From assembly GCA_026395315.1 (NCBI GenBank), contig JAPLYY010000101.1:1-5305 (forward strand): a DNA stretch of 5,305 bases, read 5' to 3'. This document shows positions 1-5,305 of the stretch, piece after piece. Each line of letters starts with the position of its first letter. Positions within the stretch are counted from its first letter, which is position 1. A program made the position numbers and the translations under genes. The stretch comes from Candidatus Shapirobacteria bacterium. GTDB taxonomy: Bacteria; Patescibacteriota; Microgenomatia; UBA12405. The notes under the pieces were generated by a model. The model was not told where the DNA came from. It ran no database searches and worked only from the letters and a program-made list of their open reading frames with translations.

Positions 1-1491
1 TTTACCAAAATCAGATAGTTTAAAACCAGGAAAAGCTAAGATTGGTAAGGTAATAGTTGATGGCGAGTCAAGATTGAGATTGTAAAATAACCAGTCGGTA
101 CCACGTTTGGCGCCGGAAATTTGGTATTTCACTGTTTCCGGACTGATAGCATCCAGATAGGGTTTAGCTGGTTGTTTGGCGGCGGTGGAAGCGGTTTTGG
201 GAAGGTAATCATAAATACTAGCGGTTGTTAATAAACGCCAACTTTCCCCGGAAAATTTTTGTTGATCGGTTATAGGTCCACTATGAATTGGATAAAAATA
301 TTTATAGTTAATAATTATTACTAAGAACATTACGGCTATTGAAAAAAAGCGGATTTTAAACAGACGAGGGAAATAGGCAACGGAAAGTGACATCAGAAAA
401 ATAACCGGATTGAGAAATCTCCAAGGAAATTGAATATTTTGAATGGGAGTCAGAAGAATCCAAATAGGAGTAGATCTTTCATGTGCCATAAAGGCATAAG
501 CTAACCCAAGTAGAAATAAAATAATTGGAATGATAAAGGTTTTATTTTTGGTTTTAGAAAATTTGTAAAGAGAAAAAATAAAAACTACTAAAGGGATAAG
601 CCAGTGAAGGTAGCCAATCATAAAGGACATTTTATCTTCCGTTCCCCAAACAGAAGGACCGTCACCCCAAAAATTACTAAAAAATAGCTGGAAAAACGTG
701 GCAAAATGGACTGAATAATTGTAATAACCAGAAAACATGGAACCAATCTGAACGTATTTTGCTTCAAAAATTAAAGGTAAGGTAAAAAATGCCGAAAGAG
801 AAATTGACAAAATAGCAGATAATGTTAAATAAATATAAATAAGCCGATTTTTCGAATTGTTTGATTTTATTAGCCAAAAGATTAGCCAGACTAGGCAGAT
901 TGGAACAAATAATAGAGCCATAGGATTGTGTGTCAACAGGATGCCGCTGAAAGAGTGGTCTAACCCAAACAAATTGGTTAACTTTGGTTTTAAGACTAAT
1001 TGACGGATGAAATAGAGTACTAAAGGAAAAAAGGTTGAAGCCCAAGCTTCGTTCATGGCTCCACGAATGTAAATATTGACGGCATGGTACGGAGCATAAG
1101 TGTAAAAAATGGCGCTTAGTAATCCACCTAAACGTCCAGTGAGTGATTTGGCTAATAGATACATGAAGAAGGCAGTCAGAATTATTTGAGTGGCAGCTAC
1201 CAGTTTTATAGTATCAATAAAGGAAAACCTGAAAAATCGGAATATTTCACCGATAAAATAAGGAAGCGGCGGATAATAGTTGAATAAAGGATAGCCATAT
1301 TCATAACCAAGATCAGGAACCCACCGACAGGGTATTTGGCCATCAATAATGCATTTTTCCATGCTTAACTGGCGAATTACCTGCATGTCGTCGTGCATGT
1401 TCCAGTAAATGCCAGGTTTTAAAAAGAAATAGAAGGTTGGAAGAATAAACAGAAGCAATAAGACCGGAATCAATAACTTTCTTTTAAGCAT
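1..1491 (-). CDS. Large multi-pass membrane protein, '6-pyruvoyl-tetrahydropterin synthase-related'/YfhO-like, C-terminus cut by window edge
   Basis: I translated this frame by hand: it is open from the ATG at 1491 to base 1, 497 codons with no stop, so the gene continues off the left edge. The N-terminus (MLKRKLLIPVLLLLF) is a membrane anchor. It is followed by an outer-loop motif with H33, D34, D35 and R40, then G62-YEYGYP and NYYPPLPYF (about 62-79). Further recognisable blocks are N139-IYIRGAMNE, LTHNPM (186-191), HFATFFQLF (262-270), G278-PSVWG, MAHERSTPIW (335-344), IQFPWRFLNP (353-362) and SIYDYLPK (425-432). About ten hydrophobic segments span residues 5 to 397. An exported C-terminal part follows, ending in a beta-like stretch with FPGF (about 490), where relatives usually continue for some tens of residues more. 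These blocks match a GT-C-like membrane family common in CPR bacteria; the pterin name is an annotation habit, and no pterin chemistry is visible. The start overlaps the upstream stop by 8 bp and lacks a Shine-Dalgarno, so translational coupling is likely. A sugar-transfer role is inferred from family and context. Confidence 0.85.
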   Translation of the reverse strand, partial: MLKRKLLIPVLLLLFILPTFYFFLKPGIYWNMHDDMQVIRQLSMEKCIIDGQIPCRWVPDLGYEYGYPLFNYYPPLPYFIGEIFRFFRFSFIDTIKLVAATQIILTAFFMYLLAKSLTGRLGGLLSAIFYTYAPYHAVNIYIRGAMNEAWASTFFPLVLYFIRQLVLKPKLTNLFGLDHSFSGILLTHNPMALLFVPICLVWLIFWLIKSNNSKNRLIYIYLTLSAILSISLSAFFTLPLIFEAKYVQIGSMFSGYYNYSVHFATFFQLFFSNFWGDGPSVWGTEDKMSFMIGYLHWLIPLVVFIFSLYKFSKTKNKTFIIPIILFLLGLAYAFMAHERSTPIWILLTPIQNIQFPWRFLNPVIFLMSLSVAYFPRLFKIRFFSIAVMFLVIIINYKYFYPIHSGPITDQQKFSGESWRLLTTASIYDYLPKTASTAAKQPAKPYLDAISPETVKYQISGAKRGTDWLFYNLNLDSPSTITLPILAFPGFKLSDFGK

Positions 1492-2716
1492 TTTTTTTAA
1501 GATGAGTAAAAGCAAGATAGATTGATATACCAGCAAAAACACTCCGAAAATAGCTTTTTAATTGATTAATATCGACAGCTTTGGTGAGAATTGACTGAGT
1601 ACCGACAAAAGAGGCCAGAGATGGGTTTAGTGGAGCAAATAAACCGACAGAGAGTGAGTTTTCGAAGGTAAATACAATAAAAATATAGATAAAAACTAAA
1701 CCAAGATATAACCAAGCTTCTTTAAAGTGATAATTAAGGAGCTCAATTATTAGGAATGGGGTGATCCAAATAAACCATTGAGGATGAAAGTGGGTAACTG
1801 AAAATAGAAGTAAGAATACTACCATAAAATAGGAACAATAAAATTTAGGTCGAAGAAATTTATTTTGAGAGAGAAGATAAAGAAAGGTTAAGATTAAAAG
1901 AAAAGGAAATAGACCCTCGGCCACAGAAAGCATCCATTCCATGTAAAACATTTTTTGACTTTTAGGGCTAAAAACCATGTAACGATAGGCAGAAGAAGTT
2001 ATAAATGGAAGGTTGGTTAGAATGACAGGAAGAAGAGAAATAATGCCTATTTTAATTCGTGATAACCATTTATCTGATTTAAAAATTATAAACGGAAGTA
2101 AAAATATGGGATACATTTTGAAGGCAATGCCAAAACCGATGGCGAGAGCAGATAGTGCCAGCTTGTTTTTTTTGAGTAAAAAGGCTGAGAGGACGGTGAA
2201 AAATACCGGAATAATGTCAAAAACTCCCATACAAAAAGTGGCATATAAAGTGACGGGGTTAAAGATCCATATAATGAAGGCAAGGTATCTATGGCGAGGA
2301 TTGGTAAAATATTTATATAACAGGAAAGCAACTGCAAAATCAAAGATGAGATATGGTAGTTTGATAATAAGAAGATACCAGGGAAGATTGGGTATTAAAT
2401 ATATATTAGCACCTGACATAACAGTTTCAAGAAAATAACTCAGACCAGTAAAGGCAAATATTTTTTGAAAAGACCCAAGGGTGAAATAGGTAAGCGGGGG
2501 ATAAATAAAAATATCGCTAACGCCAAAGTTTTTAACCAAGGGGTGGCTTGGAGGAAGGGAAAGAAGATATTCGTAAACATTGGTCACATTTTTAGTTCCC
2601 AAAAAATAGGAAGAGAGGCTTTGACCGGCAAGATCAGGGTGGTAGGTAAAAGCCATGAGAAAAATACGGATGGCAAGGCCAATGATAAGAGGGATTAAAA
2701 ATTTTGATTTGAACAT
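1484..2716 (-). CDS. GT87/PIG-M-like polyprenyl-phosphate-dependent membrane glycosyltransferase
   Basis: A complete 410-residue protein with about ten hydrophobic segments, the usual size for GT87-type (formerly DUF2029) GT-C enzymes. These transfer a sugar, often mannose, from a polyprenyl-phosphate donor on the outer membrane face. Visible family features are R17 in the first helix followed by a polar loop with H26 and D28; YPPLTYF (72-78); KLPYLIFD (119-126); FNP (152-154) followed by G164-VFDIIP; FKMYP (199-203); and HFHPQWFIW (309-317). The order of an early acidic loop, the NP...G.FD block and the K.YP block is what identifies the group. D28 is the best visible candidate for the catalytic acid, but this is inference. 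The gene follows the GT39 gene after an 8-bp gap and overlaps the next gene by 8 bp (ATGCTTAA), so all are probably on one transcript. An AAGG lies 11 bases before the ATG, inside a small inverted repeat. Donor sugar and acceptor are unknown. Confidence 0.85.
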   Translation of the reverse strand: MFKSKFLIPLIIGLAIRIFLMAFTYHPDLAGQSLSSYFLGTKNVTNVYEYLLSLPPSHPLVKNFGVSDIFIYPPLTYFTLGSFQKIFAFTGLSYFLETVMSGANIYLIPNLPWYLLIIKLPYLIFDFAVAFLLYKYFTNPRHRYLAFIIWIFNPVTLYATFCMGVFDIIPVFFTVLSAFLLKKNKLALSALAIGFGIAFKMYPIFLLPFIIFKSDKWLSRIKIGIISLLPVILTNLPFITSSAYRYMVFSPKSQKMFYMEWMLSVAEGLFPFLLILTFLYLLSQNKFLRPKFYCSYFMVVFLLLFSVTHFHPQWFIWITPFLIIELLNYHFKEAWLYLGLVFIYIFIVFTFENSLSVGLFAPLNPSLASFVGTQSILTKAVDINQLKSYFRSVFAGISIYLAFTHLKKNA

Positions 2717-2723
2717 GTTTAAT

Positions 2724-2741
2724 TTTACCTTAAACGGTAAA
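2724..2741 (-). promoter_or_regulatory. Small inverted repeat over the AAGG ribosome binding site of the GT87 gene
   Basis: On the minus strand the sequence is TTTACC, then GTTTAA, then GGTAAA: a perfect 6-bp inverted repeat with a 6-base loop. The AAGG (2728-2731) that could serve the ATG at 2716 is partly in the loop and partly in the second arm. The repeat also contains the stop codon region of the GT39 gene. If it folds, ribosomes ending GT39 would open it, coupling GT87 translation to GT39. With only two G-C pairs the stem is weak, so it may be chance. Confidence 0.25.
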
Positions 2742-4161
2742 GCTGGAGGGTATCAGATCCCGGTTTTGGGTATGATTTAACTAATTCAAGGCGGTCAGTT
2801 TCCGACGACAACAGTTTATTTCTGGTTTGATTGATTAGGAGAAAGACTTCGTCGCCATAAAGACGGGCGTCGATTAGTTTTGCCGGTATTTGATTGACAC
2901 CAACGCCGACACCAAATACAGTTAGATTAATCAAACTATCGGTATAAATTTGCAGACCGTCGGGAAGAGTACCAAAATAGACTTGGGTTTTTGATTCAGA
3001 GATAAGATAATCGGCTGATGGCTTAATCCCCCAACCTGAGGTCCAATCAGACAAATAACCGGTTTCGCTCGGAGGTAGAATATAATTAAATGAATCGACG
3101 GAAAGTTTAATAATATTAATAATATTTATTGACGACAAAGCGATGATGATTAAATATTTAAATTTAATTTGAGAAATAGCAAATGAGCTTATCAATATCA
3201 GCGGTGGTACAGTAAAGAGGATATAACGGGCAGTAAATACTTTGGCAATACCAGCATTAGTTAACAATGGTAAAAACCACCAGAGAAATACAATTAATAT
3301 GGTTTTATTTTTGAATATAAATTTTCGAAAGAAAAATACACTAAATATAAAAACTAAAATAATCGGCCAGGAGATATAGTTAAGATAAATAGTGGCAATG
3401 TCTTTTAGATGGGGAATTAACGGATCTAAAGGGTGTTTAAGAACTTCAGTTAACGGCCAAATATAATCAAGATTACGAAGCGCAATTTGATGAAACTGGG
3501 GCCCAAGACGGAGAATATTGTAAATTATAAAGGCAATACAACATGAAATTAAGGGTAAATATATTTTTTTAATATTGGCTAAACGATAAATTATAAAAGT
3601 GACCAGTGAAAGAACGATAAAATAAATTGCCGGAGATTTGGCCAACCAGGCCAGACCAAGGGAAAAACCCAAAATTAACGATATATCAAGCCGGGGATAT
3701 TTAGCCAACAAAAAGGCTAAAAATAATGAAAGTAACCCAAAATAAGATAATAAATTGTCGGCTAAAGCCAGCCGATCAAAAAAGAAGGTAAAAGGTAAAG
3801 TCAGATATAGAATCGAAGCTATTAAAGCGGTGGAACAATTTATAAAATATATGGCAAAGGTAAAAATTACTATCAAACTACCGGCGCCGGATAGAACGGA
3901 TATTAGTCGTCCGGCAATAAGCGGATCACTGATAAATTTAAGATCGATAGAATTTAACCACATAAACAGTGGTTGTTTGCCATCACTAAGAGGTACAAAG
4001 CGGAGAGTCTCAACATTTTTGATCAATTGAGCCCAACGGATATAGATGGCTTCATCACCGAAAACAGGAATTTGAGTTAAATTCTGGAGACGGCTAAAAA
4101 AATAGACCACCAATAATGGAATAAGCCAGAGGAATGACTTAAGATGTAGATTTTTGATCAT
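2725..4161 (-). CDS. GT39/ArnT-like (PMT_2) membrane glycosyltransferase
   Basis: A complete 478-residue protein of the GT39/PMT_2 type: integral membrane GT-C enzymes that move a sugar from a polyprenyl-phosphate carrier to a protein or lipid on the outer face. After a first helix at about 9-25 comes the signature loop FGDEAIY, with D36-E37 as the expected catalytic or metal-binding acids. Next are DGKQPLFMW (60-68), a loop with GRLISVLSG (84-92), DRLALADNLL (129-138) and LAWLAKSPA (170-178), all typical of the family. About ten hydrophobic helices run to about residue 353. An exported C-terminal domain (354-478) begins with GYLSDWTSGWGIKPSADYL, where relatives also have a W..G.GI element, and contains an odd GVGVGV run. 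The ATG at 4161 is chosen because AGAGGAG lies 3 bases upstream, the clearest ribosome binding site in the window; it sits inside the end of the GT2 gene, which overlaps by 23 bp. The natural donor is probably made by that GT2 (inference). Confidence 0.9.
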   Translation of the reverse strand: MIKNLHLKSFLWLIPLLVVYFFSRLQNLTQIPVFGDEAIYIRWAQLIKNVETLRFVPLSDGKQPLFMWLNSIDLKFISDPLIAGRLISVLSGAGSLIVIFTFAIYFINCSTALIASILYLTLPFTFFFDRLALADNLLSYFGLLSLFLAFLLAKYPRLDISLILGFSLGLAWLAKSPAIYFIVLSLVTFIIYRLANIKKIYLPLISCCIAFIIYNILRLGPQFHQIALRNLDYIWPLTEVLKHPLDPLIPHLKDIATIYLNYISWPIILVFIFSVFFFRKFIFKNKTILIVFLWWFLPLLTNAGIAKVFTARYILFTVPPLILISSFAISQIKFKYLIIIALSSINIINIIKLSVDSFNYILPPSETGYLSDWTSGWGIKPSADYLISESKTQVYFGTLPDGLQIYTDSLINLTVFGVGVGVNQIPAKLIDARLYGDEVFLLINQTRNKLLSSETDRLELVKSYPKPGSDTLQLYRLR

Positions 4162-4906
4162 AAACTCCTCTGAAGTTGTTGATAAGAACTCTTTTGATTT
4201 CGTTGATCATTTGAATAGATTCTTTTTTGTACCGGGTATCAGCATCACCTTTGGTGATGCTGGTGTCTTCGTTTCTCCAAACAACTTCGACTTCCTTGGT
4301 TTTATAACCCCATTTTTGGGCCATAAATAACAACTCGACATCAAAAGCGGAAACACGCCAACCCTTTTTATCCGAGGTATCTCTAAAAAATTGAAGATGG
4401 GGAAAAAGTTTTTTGGCAATATCTGTTTTAAACATTTTAAAACCACATTGAGTATCAATTATGTTAGGTAAAAAAACTAAACGACGAAGAGATAGAAAAA
4501 CCGGGCCACCAATTTTACGAAGAAGACTATAGCCTTCGCGGTGGATACCGCGGGAACCAATAATAATGTCATATTGCGAAGAAAAAGGCAGAAGTTTTTG
4601 GATTTCTTTTAGGGGAGTTGACTGATCCATATCGGTAAATAGGACGAGAGGATACTTAGCTTGTTGAATGCCACCCCAGACGGCTGATGGTTTGCCGCCA
4701 TGACGGAGGTTAATGATTCGAAAACCGGGATGGGTTTTGGAGAATATTTGAGCCATCTTAAGGCTGTTATCAGTTGATTCGTCGTTACAAATTAGAACTT
4801 CCCAGGTGAAAGTTTGTGTTTTTAAGAAATCGTTGATTTCATTGAGTACTCCCCGTTTTAAATTGTTTTCTTCGTTATAGCAGGGAATGACAATAGAAAT
4901 AGGCAT
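4139..4906 (-). CDS. GT2 polyprenyl-phosphate glycosyltransferase (dolichyl-phosphate glucosyltransferase/ALG5-like)
   Basis: A complete 255-residue GT-A fold enzyme. It probably transfers a sugar from a nucleotide donor to polyprenyl phosphate on the inner membrane face, supplying lipid-linked sugar to the GT-C enzymes encoded downstream. The N-terminus ISIVIPCYNEENNL (3-16) is the standard GT2 start, followed by NDESTDNS (41-48). The acidic metal-binding DxD is D92-M-D94 within TDMDQSTPLKEI. IGSR (116-119), DTQCGFKMF (151-159) and AFDVELLFMA (187-196) then follow; STPL, DTQCGFK and FDVELL together mark the ALG5/DPG-synthase branch rather than DPM1 or capsule GT2s. The region 68-79 reads RHGGKPSAVWGG, with P73 and W77 where the branch usually has a GKG.AVR pattern. 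There is no membrane helix, unlike eukaryotic ALG5. The start is well fixed: an in-frame TAA lies 9 bases upstream of the ATG. No Shine-Dalgarno is visible and a TATAAT box lies just upstream, so this is likely the first gene of the operon. The sugar cannot be told from sequence. Confidence 0.92.
   Translation of the reverse strand: MPISIVIPCYNEENNLKRGVLNEINDFLKTQTFTWEVLICNDESTDNSLKMAQIFSKTHPGFRIINLRHGGKPSAVWGGIQQAKYPLVLFTDMDQSTPLKEIQKLLPFSSQYDIIIGSRGIHREGYSLLRKIGGPVFLSLRRLVFLPNIIDTQCGFKMFKTDIAKKLFPHLQFFRDTSDKKGWRVSAFDVELLFMAQKWGYKTKEVEVVWRNEDTSITKGDADTRYKKESIQMINEIKRVLINNFRGVYDQKSTS
4165..4171 (-). promoter_or_regulatory. Ribosome binding site of the GT39 gene
   Basis: On the minus strand this reads AGAGGAG, three bases before the ATG at 4161. 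It is the strongest Shine-Dalgarno match in the window and decides the start of the GT39 gene. It lies within the last codons of the GT2 gene, so ribosomes finishing GT2 pass through it, which favours coupled translation. Confidence 0.75.
4240..4262 (-). repeat. Perfect 10-bp inverted repeat inside the GT2 coding sequence
   Basis: The minus strand reads CAGCATCACC, AAA, GGTGATGCTG: a perfect 10-bp stem with a 3-base loop, coding for residues around SITKGDAD (216-223) of the GT2. No T-run follows on either strand, so it is not a standard rho-independent terminator. It could form a stable mRNA hairpin shortly before the GT39 start, or be a by-product of the coding sequence. Confidence 0.5.
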
Positions 4907-4910
4907 AGAT

Positions 4911-4930
4911 AGTTAACATTATACAGTTAA
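4911..4930 (-). repeat. Direct repeat TTAACT flanking the operon -10 box
   Basis: On the minus strand TTAACT occurs at 4930-4925 and again at 4916-4911, a 14-base period with the TATAAT box between. The second copy also forms the palindrome GTTAAC (4917-4912). The arrangement would suit a regulator binding over the promoter, but two 6-mers in AT-rich DNA can arise by chance. Confidence 0.25.
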
Positions 4931-4947
4931 AAACGGCTGATAGGTAA
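4918..4947 (-). promoter_or_regulatory. Probable sigma-70-type promoter of the glycosyltransferase operon
   Basis: A perfect TATAAT lies on the minus strand at 4923-4918. A weak -35 candidate, TTACCT (4947-4942, three of six consensus bases), is 18 bases upstream. Transcription would begin near 4911, leaving a leader of only about 5 bases before the ATG at 4906, with no Shine-Dalgarno. The -10 is flanked on both sides by the direct repeat TTAACT (4930-4925 and 4916-4911). The -10 is clear; the -35 is doubtful. Confidence 0.5.
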
Positions 4948-4952
4948 GGTTT

Positions 4953-4979
4953 TTGAAAGATACAACTTCATGATATTAT
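4953..4979 (+). promoter_or_regulatory. Probable promoter of the divergent membrane-protein gene
   Basis: An extended -10 element, TGATATTAT (4971-4979; TG, one base, then TATTAT with five of six consensus bases), is preceded by TTGAAA (4953-4958, five of six -35 bases). The 15-base spacer is shorter than the usual 17, which an extended -10 can tolerate. Start of transcription would be near 4986, which supports the ATG at 5003 over the one at 4970. The promoter lies back to back with the leftward one, and their -35 candidates are only 5 bases apart. Confidence 0.4.
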
Positions 4980-5002
4980 CGATTAAGGATCGGCAACTAT
5001 TT

Positions 5003-5305
5003 ATGAAAATACCCGTTAAAAATATATTATATTATCTGTCAATTATTATATTTTCTGTTTTTTGGCCGATTTCATTTATAAAAGCAAACCAGGATTGGAT
5101 AGCTTATTTATTGCCAGCATTAGTAGTTGTCATTGACTATTTGTTATATATGAAGAAAAGTAAATTACAGAATTGGGTAGTTTTATTGATTTCTTTTTTA
5201 CAGCCGAGTTTTTCTTTAATACCGTTTTTTATTGGTATTTGGGTGGTTGTTAGGGAAAAATTTTCTAAATTGTCGATTGTTTATTTAGTATTAGCTTTGA
5301 CATTA
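5003..5305 (+). CDS. Unrecognised multi-pass membrane protein, N-terminal 101 residues only
   Basis: I translated this plus-strand frame by hand: it is open from the ATG at 5003 to the right edge of the window. The product is very hydrophobic, with likely membrane segments at about 8-26, 33-50, 57-80 and 88-101. A Lys-rich cytosolic loop at 50-54 (MKKSK) separates the second and third. D45 falls inside the second segment. I do not recognise a family from this part; there is no GT-C signature loop such as DE or YPP, although such proteins are the obvious neighbours. An in-frame ATG at 4970 would add 12 polar residues (MILSIKDRQLF...). I prefer 5003 because the extended -10 box at 4971-4979 would place transcription start near 4986, downstream of 4970. 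AAGGA at 4985-4989 is 13 bases from the ATG, a long spacing for a ribosome binding site. It is divergent from the glycosyltransferase operon, so shared function is possible but unproven. Confidence 0.72.
   Translation, partial: MKIPVKNILYYLSIIIFSVFWPISFIKANQDWIAYLLPALVVVIDYLLYMKKSKLQNWVVLLISFLQPSFSLIPFFIGIWVVVREKFSKLSIVYLVLALTL

Noticed and set aside
764..1045. 93-codon minus-strand frame
   Set aside because: Out-of-frame shadow of the 1-1491 gene, whose own frame carries conserved motifs through this region.
2086..2343. 85-codon minus-strand frame
   Set aside because: Alternative frame inside GT87; no motif and the GT87 frame is conserved here.
2013..2438. 141-codon plus-strand frame opposite the GT87 gene
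   Set aside because: It lies wholly inside a well-supported gene on the other strand, is basic and low in recognisable motifs (many K, R, G, M from reversed hydrophobic codons), and has no clear ribosome binding site.
2465..2698. 77-codon plus-strand frame opposite the GT87 N-terminus
   Set aside because: Antisense shadow of a conserved gene; Lys/Gly-rich composition is what the reverse of Phe/Leu/Ile-rich codons gives.
3106..3130. AT-only repeat-like stretch (AATATTAATAATATT-like)
   Set aside because: It codes the Ile/Asn-rich helix residues SINIINII of the GT39 protein; low-complexity coding rather than an origin or regulatory repeat.
3755..4030. 91-codon plus-strand frame opposite the GT39 gene
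   Set aside because: Overlaps conserved GT39 motifs on the minus strand and has no family signal of its own.
4240..4262. Rho-independent terminator
   Set aside because: The stem is good but neither strand has a following T-run and it is inside a coding region.
4207..4458. 83-codon minus-strand frame
   Set aside because: Alternative frame inside GT2, covering the DTQCGFK and FDVELL blocks that are coded in the other frame.
4970..5002. Upstream in-frame ATG as start of the divergent gene
   Set aside because: It would sit within the predicted extended -10 element and adds a short polar tail; 5003 fits the predicted transcript better, though this is not certain.
1..5305. Alternative genetic code (UGA as Gly or Trp)
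   Set aside because: No in-frame TGA occurs in any of the five frames, Trp is TGG, and visible stops are TAA; nothing calls for recoding.

Overview
The window is AT-rich bacterial DNA, tightly packed, with almost all coding capacity on the minus strand. It holds four consecutive minus-strand genes forming a leftward operon (4906 down to 1, the last cut by the window edge). A divergent plus-strand gene starts near 5003 and is cut by the right edge. No tRNA, rRNA, CRISPR array, insertion sequence or rho-independent terminator was recognised. The only real non-coding stretch is the 96-bp divergent promoter region at 4907-5002.

The operon reads as a membrane glycosylation module. First comes a cytosolic GT2 enzyme of the dolichyl/polyprenyl-phosphate sugar synthase type (4139-4906). 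A 23-bp overlap leads to a GT39/ArnT-like membrane glycosyltransferase (2725-4161). An 8-bp gap leads to a GT87/PIG-M-like membrane glycosyltransferase (1484-2716). An 8-bp overlap leads to a large multi-pass protein of the family often labelled '6-pyruvoyl-tetrahydropterin synthase-related' or YfhO-like (1-1491, partial). GT39 and GT87 families are GT-C fold enzymes that use polyprenyl-phosphate sugars on the outer face of the membrane. A plausible reading is therefore that the GT2 charges a lipid carrier and the membrane proteins spend it on a surface glycan, glycolipid or glycoprotein. Substrates and acceptors cannot be read from the sequence.

The motif set of these proteins, the strings of unrelated GT-C proteins in one operon, and the compact overlapping layout resemble genomes of Candidate Phyla Radiation bacteria, especially Microgenomates-type lineages. 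This is an inference from remembered family resemblance, not from a marker gene. Reading frames use TGG for Trp, contain no internal TGA and close with TAA where stops are visible. They fit the standard bacterial code and give no sign of the UGA=Gly recoding found in some CPR groups.

The divergent plus-strand gene encodes the first 101 residues of a hydrophobic, multi-pass protein that I do not recognise. Its putative promoter and that of the operon lie back to back in the 96-bp gap.
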